Position numbers and translations under genes: made by a program | Notes under the pieces: generated by a model | Databases searched by the model: none | Seen by the model: the letters and a program-made list of their open reading frames with translations, nothing else | Told to the model about the DNA's origin: nothing | Source: Ekhidna sp. | GTDB lineage: Bacteria; Bacteroidota; Bacteroidia; Cytophagales; Cyclobacteriaceae | Assembly (NCBI GenBank): GCA_028821635.1 | Contig: JAPPDO010000198.1 | Span: 1 to 5,396, forward strand | Direction of reading: 5' to 3' | Length of the DNA: 5,396 nucleotides | In this document: positions 1-5,396 of the stretch, one piece after another | Layout: every line of letters begins with the position of its first letter | How positions within the stretch are numbered: the stretch's first letter is position 1

Positions 1-23
1 CTTCGTCTACTGGTCCTTGAATT
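1..23 (+). other. 5' flank of the SusC-like gene
   Basis: This short leader has a TGA at 18-20 in the same frame as the following gene, so the ATG at 24 is the first start available to it. There is no purine-rich Shine-Dalgarno sequence, which is normal for Bacteroidota. Too little sequence is present to see a promoter. An upstream gene could end here: the other two forward frames are open across the segment, one closing with an ATGA overlap at 24-27 and the other at 59-61. Nothing supports either as a real gene end. Confidence 0.4.
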
Positions 24-3000
24 ATGAAAAGAACCTTACTATTAAATTTCTTACTTATTAATATGGCCTGCTTCAATGTAGCGGCACAAAGAACGGTCTC
101 GGGTAAAATTACCGATAACTCCGGTGAGCCTCTACCGGGAGTGAATGTGTTTGTGAAAGGCACCACCGCAGGTACTCAAACCGGCTTGGATGGCTATTTT
201 AGATTATCTGTTGAGGAAGGAGTAACACTTGTTTTCTCATACATAGGCTTTGAAACCCTAGAAGTTGACATCGGTGCAAGAACTACGATCAACGTTTCGT
301 TAAGAGAAGATTCCGAACTCTTGAAAGAAGTAGTCGTAATCGGGTACGGCGAACAGACGAAAAAAGTAGCTACGGGGTCTATTTCAAAAATCACCGCTGA
401 GAATCTCGAAAATTTCAGTGTGCCTAATGTAGGTCAGTCACTTCAGGGTCAGGTTTCAGGCGTTATCTTTAAAGCCTCTTCGGGGCAGCCGGGGGCTGTA
501 CCTCAAATCTTTATTCGAGGGATTGGGACAAACGGAGATAATAACCCGCTGGTAATAGTGGATGGATTAATCTATGATAATCCGGAGATTCTCCAGCAGT
601 TAAGTCCCGACGATGTAGAAAATGTGAATATTCTGAAAGATGGTGCTTCCACCTCCATTTATGGCACACGAGGAGCAAATGGCGTTATCATCGTCTCTAC
701 TAAAGAGGCAAAAGAAGGTCAAGGCTCTTTAACGTATTCAAATACGTTAGGAATCCAGTCGGTCTGGAAAATCCCAAATGTGCTTAACAGAGACCAATAC
801 ATTGAGTTGATGACGGAGAAGTATGAAAATGCAGCCACTGAATTGCCAGATGCTATTGCCGACCCGTCCCTTTTTGATACCGATTGGTTCGGATTGCTTT
901 TTGAAAACAGCCGATTAAGCACTCATAATTTGTCCTTCGCCAAAGGCACACAAACCGGCAGATTCAGAGCCTCATTTTCTTATGTTGATCAAGAAGGGAT
1001 TATCGCACCGGAGAAAGCGAAATTTGAAAGAATCACCGCCAGGATTAACGCAGATCAGGAAATCAACGACGTTCTTACTTTTGGACAAAATATTTTTTAT
1101 GCACAAACCTCGGGCAGTACAATACCGGAAAATAATGAATTCGGAACCCCAATCGCTGACGCACTGGTATACGATCCGTTGACTCCGGATATTGACTTAA
1201 ATGCACAATTTGAATATGGCCAGTCCGATCTTGTTCAAAAGGAATATATCAACCCCCTAAGTAGAATATTTATTACAAATAATGAATATCTTAACAGACA
1301 AATTGCAGGAAATGCCTGGCTGGCACTGGAGTTTATTCCGGATTTGACAGTGAAAACAGATATGGCCGTGCAAGTATCTAATAACTCAAATAATGGCTTC
1401 TCACCCGCTTACGAGCTTACCCCTGCATTTGAAAATGAGATCAATGATGTATTTTCTTTCAGAGAGGAATTTACCCGATGGAAATGGGAAAACACGATAA
1501 ACTACCAAAAGAAAATTAACGACCATCAGTTTGACATTCTGCTAGGCATATCGGCACAGGAAGATGATTACAAAAACCTTGGAGGTAGCTCCTCCGGTAT
1601 TCAACCCGAAGTAGAGTTTGATCCTAACTTTCAGTACCTGGACGGAGCCATTGACTCACTGGATTTAACCAATGGAACAGAAGGAGTCCGCTACGCACTT
1701 TATAGCCAATTTGGGAGGATACTGTATAACTTTAAAGCTAAATATCTGGCCACTTTCACATTAAGAAGAGATGGTTCTACGCGTTTCGGCTCAGCCAATC
1801 GGTACGCAACCTTTCCCTCCGCTTCGGTGGGTTGGGTAATGTCTGCCGAACCTTTCTGGAGTATTTCTGCAATCAGCTTTTTAAAACTTAGAGCGAGTTA
1901 TGGAGAAAATGGAAATGACCGAATCGGAGATAATTTATTTCGATCTACCATAAACTCCGTTTATGATTATCAATTTGGGAAACCGAATAATCAGTTCATA
2001 TACAGAGGAAGTACAACCCCCGTTTCAGCAAATCCTGAAGTGAAATGGGAAAGAAGCAGACAATTTGACATAGGGCTTGAACTGGGGCTTTGGGATGATA
2101 AAATTTCTCTTGAGTTTGACTATTATAAAAAAGTAACCTCAGACCTTTTATTTATTGATCCTGCCGCTCCCCTATTTCTGGGAACAGAGGCACCCATCAC
2201 CAACTTAGGAGAATTTCAAAATTCAGGTTTTGAAGTAGACATTAACTACCATGAGAATCTTGGTGATGTTAAACTTAATGCGGGGTTAAATTTAACTACC
2301 TTGAAAAACGAGGCAACTAACCTGAATGGGCAGAGTGCTTTTGTAGACCTTTACTCATGGCCGGTCAGAAATGTGCCCATTACAAGATACGAGATTAGGC
2401 AGCCGGTAGGATTTTTCAGGGGGTATGAGACTGACGGTATCTTTCGATCCGAAAATGATATTTTAAGACACGTCAATGAGGATCGGGAACTATTACAACC
2501 GGACGCTGAGCCGGGAGACATAAAATATGTGGATGTCAATGGTGACGGTAAGATTGATTCAGATGACATTACCAAAATAGGGAAGCCATGGGCAGACCTC
2601 ACTGTAGGGTTCAGATTAGGAGTCGATTATAAAAACTTCAACCTGACGACGGTCTGGTTTGCTTCCTTCGGCAGTGAAATTTACCGGGCTTACGAAAGAC
2701 AGGATGTGCCCAATAATAGTCATCAGGTAGAATGGCTGGACAGGTGGTCGGAAAACAACCCCAACGGCTCTTATCCAAGACTTGTATTAAACGACCCTAA
2801 CAACAATTCACGCCCGTCTGATTTCTTCGTAGAAAACGGAAATTTCTTGAGATTAAGAAATATTCAGATGGCGTACAATCTTCCTATTAAAATAATTGAA
2901 AAAGTAAAGATGAGTGCCGCTAAAGTTTTCATAGCAGCCGATAATTTATTAACAATCACAGATTATACCGGTTTTGATCCTGAAGTGGGTGGAACTCCAA

Positions 3001-3098
3001 CAGACGAAAACCCGAATGCAATTGGCCTTACCGGTGTTGATAGAGGGTTCTACCCTTTAACCAAAACCATCAGTGCAGGTATAAGCATAACATTTTAA
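24..3098 (+). CDS. SusC/RagA-family TonB-linked outer membrane transporter
   Basis: This is a complete 1024-aa outer-membrane transporter that would import a ligand handed over by its SusD partner, powered by TonB-ExbBD. Residues 1-21 are a signal peptide (KR, a hydrophobic core, then VAA before Gln22). Residues about 23-100 form a carboxypeptidase-regulatory-like domain (GEPLPGVNV, GLDGYF, YIGFE). A TonB-box-like EVVVIGYG lies at 102-109. The plug follows, with FIRGIG at 163, NPLVIVDG at 174-181 and the SusC signature ILKDGASTSIYGTRGANGV at 203-221. The rest is the beta-barrel, with an Asp-rich loop at 837-848, NFLRLRNIQMAYNLP at 940-954 and a terminal Phe, as expected for a BAM-recognised barrel strand. 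Length is typical of the family. There is no STN domain between signal peptide and regulatory-like domain, so FecR/ECF-sigma signalling through this protein is not expected. The start is fixed by the stop at 18-20. Family assignment is secure; substrate is unknown. Confidence 0.97.
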   Translation: MKRTLLLNFLLINMACFNVAAQRTVSGKITDNSGEPLPGVNVFVKGTTAGTQTGLDGYFRLSVEEGVTLVFSYIGFETLEVDIGARTTINVSLREDSELLKEVVVIGYGEQTKKVATGSISKITAENLENFSVPNVGQSLQGQVSGVIFKASSGQPGAVPQIFIRGIGTNGDNNPLVIVDGLIYDNPEILQQLSPDDVENVNILKDGASTSIYGTRGANGVIIVSTKEAKEGQGSLTYSNTLGIQSVWKIPNVLNRDQYIELMTEKYENAATELPDAIADPSLFDTDWFGLLFENSRLSTHNLSFAKGTQTGRFRASFSYVDQEGIIAPEKAKFERITARINADQEINDVLTFGQNIFYAQTSGSTIPENNEFGTPIADALVYDPLTPDIDLNAQFEYGQSDLVQKEYINPLSRIFITNNEYLNRQIAGNAWLALEFIPDLTVKTDMAVQVSNNSNNGFSPAYELTPAFENEINDVFSFREEFTRWKWENTINYQKKINDHQFDILLGISAQEDDYKNLGGSSSGIQPEVEFDPNFQYLDGAIDSLDLTNGTEGVRYALYSQFGRILYNFKAKYLATFTLRRDGSTRFGSANRYATFPSASVGWVMSAEPFWSISAISFLKLRASYGENGNDRIGDNLFRSTINSVYDYQFGKPNNQFIYRGSTTPVSANPEVKWERSRQFDIGLELGLWDDKISLEFDYYKKVTSDLLFIDPAAPLFLGTEAPITNLGEFQNSGFEVDINYHENLGDVKLNAGLNLTTLKNEATNLNGQSAFVDLYSWPVRNVPITRYEIRQPVGFFRGYETDGIFRSENDILRHVNEDRELLQPDAEPGDIKYVDVNGDGKIDSDDITKIGKPWADLTVGFRLGVDYKNFNLTTVWFASFGSEIYRAYERQDVPNNSHQVEWLDRWSENNPNGSYPRLVLNDPNNNSRPSDFFVENGNFLRLRNIQMAYNLPIKIIEKVKMSAAKVFIAADNLLTITDYTGFDPEVGGTPTDENPNAIGLTGVDRGFYPLTKTISAGISITF

Positions 3099-3107
3099 TG
3101 AATAACA

Positions 3108-4703
3108 ATGAGACTTTTAAGATTTTTCATACTAACCACTTTTTTAATCTCCTCATCCTGTGAGGATGATTTCTTAGAGCCCGACCTGATTTTATCCTTT
3201 GATGAAGAGAACTTTTTTGCAACAGACAATCAGGTATTTCAAGGACTGATTGCAGCTTATGATCCTTTACAGTGGTCATGGCTGGATGGCAGATGGACCT
3301 CTTCCATCATGTTGGGGGATATACGTTCGGACAATGCCACTGCGGGCGGAGACAATACCAATTCAGATCAGCAAGGCTGGCAGCAAATAGATGATTTCCT
3401 GGAAGATGAGTTCCTGGTTGAGGCTGAGACCTTTTGGAAAAAATATTACACCGGAATAAGGCGTGCCAATATTGTAATTCTGAACGGCAACCTAAACTCT
3501 GAAGAAACAAATCAATACATAGCTGAAGCTCTTTTTTTAAGGGCTTTCTGCCATTTTGAGCTTTTTAGAATATACGGACCGATACCTGTTATCACAAATC
3601 TAATTGACCCATCACAGTATGAACAGTCACGAAACACCAAAAATGAAGTATTTGATCAGATTATCAGCGATTTAAAGCAGGCAATACCTTCACTGCCTGA
3701 CAGCTACGGAAGCACCTTTGCAGGCAGAGTCACTTCAGGTGCCGCCAATGGCTTGCTTGGAAAGGTCTATCTGTATTACGCTGATTTATCCAATGATGAT
3801 GCAACCCTTTTTGATTCTGCTTCCTTTGTCTTAAACAAAGTGATAATGAGCGGTCAGTATCAGCTTTTAGACGATTACAATGATCTTTTTGCTTTTGGTG
3901 CAGCCAATCATGAGGAATCAGTCTTTGAAATACAACATTCTAACTTAGTGCCGGGAGACTTCTCCACACCCGGAGAGTTTTTAGCAGGTAATTCAATAAT
4001 ACAGCTTTGTGGAATCAGAGGGCTTTGCAGTGACCACCCGGAGTATGACGCAGGATGGGGTTTTATGCTCCCGACGAACGCTTTGTTTAATTCGTTTCTC
4101 CCCGATGACTCCTTTAGAAGAGATGCCTCTATTATTACCGAAGCAGAGCTATCTGCCATCGGATGCGGCGTAACATTGAGTGAGAATAATTTGGTTGATT
4201 ATCAAGCCGGATGGCAGCAGAAATATGCAAACTACAATGCCTACACCGTACCCAATGGGGGAGAAATAAATATCTTGAAAGATGCCAACCAAGTCTATAT
4301 GCGATATGCTGATGTGCTGCTAATGGCCGCCGAGGCACTGGTTAGGGGCACCGGCAGTGACGCAACAGCCAGAGAATACATTGACCAAGTGAGGGAAAGA
4401 GGAGCCGGACCGGGCGATAATGCCGGAAGCGTTAAAACTGCTTCACAGTTGATGAACGAGCAGGGATGGTCATTGCTGGAAGTGATCTGGTATGAGCGAA
4501 GGATAGAACTCGCACTGGAAGGTGACAGATGGTTTGATTTGGTACGGTCCGGAAGACTGGAAAGTTCGCTCTGGGAACCGGGAGATTTAAGAGCCTCCAA
4601 CTTTAATCGGGAAACAAGTGTATATTTGCCCATACCACAAAGAGAAATTACTGCATCAAATGGATTCTTGACAACATATCCGGATGCTGCTTTGTTCAAT
4701 TAG
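3108..4703 (+). CDS. SusD/RagB-family nutrient-binding outer membrane lipoprotein
   Basis: This complete 531-aa lipoprotein is the ligand-capturing lid on the SusC-like barrel encoded just upstream. Residues 1-17 are a lipoprotein signal peptide ending ISSS before Cys18; the lipobox is relaxed, as is common in Bacteroidota. The mature start CEDDFLE is acidic, as in most SusD proteins, and fits surface display. Family hallmarks are the TPR-like helix around ALFLRAFCHFELFRIYG (141-157), YADVLLMAAEAL from 400, WYERRIELALEGDRWFDLVR (461-480) and LPIPQREI (507-514). Length is normal. The last residues (TTYPDAALFN) differ from the usual NPGY-like ending. Cysteines at 301, 307 and 353 could form a disulfide after export. 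The gene starts 9 bp after the SusC stop with no Shine-Dalgarno sequence, so the two are surely co-transcribed. The ligand, glycan or peptide, cannot be told from sequence alone. Confidence 0.96.
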   Translation: MRLLRFFILTTFLISSSCEDDFLEPDLILSFDEENFFATDNQVFQGLIAAYDPLQWSWLDGRWTSSIMLGDIRSDNATAGGDNTNSDQQGWQQIDDFLEDEFLVEAETFWKKYYTGIRRANIVILNGNLNSEETNQYIAEALFLRAFCHFELFRIYGPIPVITNLIDPSQYEQSRNTKNEVFDQIISDLKQAIPSLPDSYGSTFAGRVTSGAANGLLGKVYLYYADLSNDDATLFDSASFVLNKVIMSGQYQLLDDYNDLFAFGAANHEESVFEIQHSNLVPGDFSTPGEFLAGNSIIQLCGIRGLCSDHPEYDAGWGFMLPTNALFNSFLPDDSFRRDASIITEAELSAIGCGVTLSENNLVDYQAGWQQKYANYNAYTVPNGGEINILKDANQVYMRYADVLLMAAEALVRGTGSDATAREYIDQVRERGAGPGDNAGSVKTASQLMNEQGWSLLEVIWYERRIELALEGDRWFDLVRSGRLESSLWEPGDLRASNFNRETSVYLPIPQREITASNGFLTTYPDAALFN

Positions 4704-4722
4704 TAAATATTAATTATCTTTA
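4691..4722 (+). promoter_or_regulatory. Candidate Bacteroidota-type promoter before the Ig-repeat lipoprotein gene
   Basis: TTTG at 4691-4694, inside the last codons of the SusD gene, is followed after 20 bp by TATCTTTA at 4715-4722. The known Bacteroidota housekeeping promoter is TTTG, 19-21 bp, then TAnnTTTG, so the spacing is right and only the final base of the -7 box differs. Transcription would start at about 4727-4730 and give an A-rich leader of about 25 nt. The 50-bp gap at 4704-4753 has no GC-rich hairpin, so no terminator separates the genes and read-through from the SusCD operon is equally possible. The region is very AT-rich, so a chance match is a real risk. Confidence 0.35.
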
Positions 4723-4753
4723 GTTTTTAAAATAGTAGAAAATAATAAAAGTG

Positions 4754-5396
4754 ATGAAGAGAATTCCAAAATCAATTTTAAATATATCAAGTACCTATCT
4801 TTTCGTTTTAACGATAGGATTACTCTTGATTTTTACATCTTGTAATAAGGATGATGATTCAGGCCAAGATTTGATGCCTGATTTTGGCAGTGAGACCATC
4901 GATGATCAGACGTACACGCAGAATACTGCTATCACAACGCTTACTTTGCCCGATGCAATGGGCGGCGACGGCACATTGACGTATAGTTTGCAACCTGCGT
5001 TACCCGCAGGGCTGAGCTTCAACGCAGCAAGTCGGCAGCTTTCCGGTACACCAACGGCTGCGGCAGCAATGGCAGAGTACACTTATAAAGTTGCGGATGC
5101 TGATAATGATGAGGCCACACTTACTTTTGACATTACAGTGGAAGCCCCGGATGATAAGATGCCCACTTTCGGCAGTGAGACCATCGCCGACCAGACTTAC
5201 ACACAAAATATGGAGATTACTACGCTCACGTTGCCGGAGGCGACCTCAGGTAATGGGACGCTAACTTACAGCCTGGCTCCCGGGTTGCCGACGGGTCTGA
5301 GTTTCAATGCAACTAACCGACAGATTACCGGCACGCCAATGGCTGGGGCATCAACAACCGAACACACCTACAAAACTGCGGATGCTGACAACGATG
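4754..5396 (+). CDS. Surface lipoprotein with tandem Ig-like (He_PIG/CADG-type) repeats, 3' end missing
   Basis: The first 214 residues of a longer protein are present; the frame stays open to the window end. I found it by translating from the ATG at 4754. An in-frame TAG at 4736-4738 limits the start to this ATG or the adjacent GTG at 4751. Residues 1-29 are a lipoprotein signal peptide (KR, then hydrophobic LFVLTIGLLLIFTS) before Cys30. Cys30 is followed by NKDDD, matching the Lys-plus-two-acidic lipoprotein export signal described in Capnocytophaga, so the protein is probably displayed on the cell surface. From Met41 on, 95-residue repeats carry the He_PIG-like pattern LTYSL, LPxGLSFN, RQ and GTP, then a DADND turn. 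Its place after SusCD suggests a SusE/F-like accessory binding protein with the repeats as a stalk. An adhesin or an enzyme with an Ig-repeat stalk is also possible, since the C-terminal part is not visible. No function is assigned. Confidence 0.9.
   Translation, partial: MKRIPKSILNISSTYLFVLTIGLLLIFTSCNKDDDSGQDLMPDFGSETIDDQTYTQNTAITTLTLPDAMGGDGTLTYSLQPALPAGLSFNAASRQLSGTPTAAAAMAEYTYKVADADNDEATLTFDITVEAPDDKMPTFGSETIADQTYTQNMEITTLTLPEATSGNGTLTYSLAPGLPTGLSFNATNRQITGTPMAGASTTEHTYKTADADND
4874..5158 (+). repeat. Ig-like repeat unit 1 (95 aa, 285 bp)
   Basis: This is the first complete unit, residues 41-135 of the lipoprotein, running from MPDFGSETI to APDDK. It has the He_PIG/CADG-type core: LTYSL, LPAGLSFN, RQLSGTP, YTYKVADADND and the closing strand ATLTFDITV. 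Against unit 2 the first 79 residues align without gaps, with 57 identical by my count (about 72%). The DADND segment resembles acidic turns in cadherin-like folds and may bind calcium, which is inference. Confidence 0.88.
5159..5396 (+). repeat. Ig-like repeat unit 2 (partial, cut by the window end)
   Basis: This is the second unit, starting at Met136 with MPTFGSETI exactly 285 bp after unit 1. The first 79 of an expected 95 residues are visible, ending in TADADND. DNA similarity to unit 1 is high, including the 16-base identity GGCAGTGAGACCATCG. If the period holds, the unit would end at about 5443 beyond the window and further copies may follow. Confidence 0.86.

Noticed and set aside
57..74. 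Ile-Asn-Met-Ala-Cys in the SusC signal peptide, resembling a lipobox.
   Set aside because: The -3 position is Asn, not Leu/Val/Ile, and a normal signal peptidase I site (VAA before Gln22) follows. SusC proteins are barrels, not lipoproteins.
102..113. A small inverted repeat, GGTAA-AA-TTACC, that could form a hairpin.
   Set aside because: The stem is only 5 bp with a 2-base loop, inside coding sequence and with no regulatory context, so chance is the best explanation.
982..1182. A 66-aa alternative-frame ORF inside the SusC gene.
   Set aside because: It overlaps continuous barrel coding sequence in another frame, has no recognisable domain or signal, and has no separate translation context.
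3098..3163. An ATG overlapping the SusC stop (TAATG) that could start translation.
   Set aside because: It opens a different frame that closes after 21 codons. The ATG at 3108 gives the lipoprotein signal peptide and the full SusD protein.
4295..4699. A 134-aa open frame on the minus strand opposite the 3' part of the SusD gene.
   Set aside because: It lies wholly antisense to a well-supported SusD coding region, its Ser/Pro/Leu-rich translation shows no recognisable domain or signal, and the conserved SusD motifs explain the DNA.
4721..4728. A second -7-like box, TAGTTTTT, in the gap before the lipoprotein gene.
   Set aside because: It has no TTTG at the required 19-21 bp upstream, unlike the neighbouring TATCTTTA.
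4874..5396. The direct repeats were considered as a CRISPR array or mobile-element repeats.
   Set aside because: They are long (285 bp), contiguous without spacers, stay in one reading frame and encode a recognisable Ig-like fold.

Overview
The window comes from a member of the Bacteroidota. The evidence is a SusC/RagA-family TonB-dependent transporter directly followed by a SusD/RagB-family surface lipoprotein, a pairing essentially confined to that phylum. No Shine-Dalgarno sequence precedes any start, the leaders are A-rich, and the lipoproteins carry Bacteroidota-style acidic surface-export signals. Sampled stretches of the first two genes are roughly 40% G+C. A free-living or marine Cytophagales- or Flavobacteriia-like host is possible, but the sequence does not fix the lineage.

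Layout, all on the + strand. Positions 1-23 are a short 5' flank with an in-frame stop. Positions 24-3098 encode a complete SusC-like outer-membrane transporter of 1024 aa: signal peptide, carboxypeptidase-regulatory-like domain, TonB-box-like segment, plug and barrel. After 9 bp, positions 3108-4703 encode a complete SusD-like lipoprotein of 531 aa. A 50-bp AT-rich gap follows, with a candidate Bacteroidota-type promoter straddling the end of the SusD gene. From 4754 to the window end runs an incomplete gene for a lipoprotein with tandem Ig-like (He_PIG/CADG-type) repeats of exactly 95 aa.

How they fit together: SusC and SusD homologues form an outer-membrane complex in which the SusD lid captures a ligand, usually an oligosaccharide and sometimes a peptide, and the SusC barrel imports it with TonB energy. 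The third gene has a Cys-Asn-Lys-Asp-Asp-Asp start to its mature protein, a strong match to the lipoprotein surface-export signal. It sits where SusE/SusF-type accessory binding proteins usually lie. The likely reading is a surface accessory binding protein with the Ig repeats as a spacer, but its C-terminal part, which would carry any specificity, lies outside the window. No enzyme, sensor or regulator is visible, so the substrate cannot be named.

The locus is a recognisable nutrient-uptake module and not an obviously new system. The parts most worth a second look are the repeat lipoprotein, its base-composition shift and its possible own promoter.
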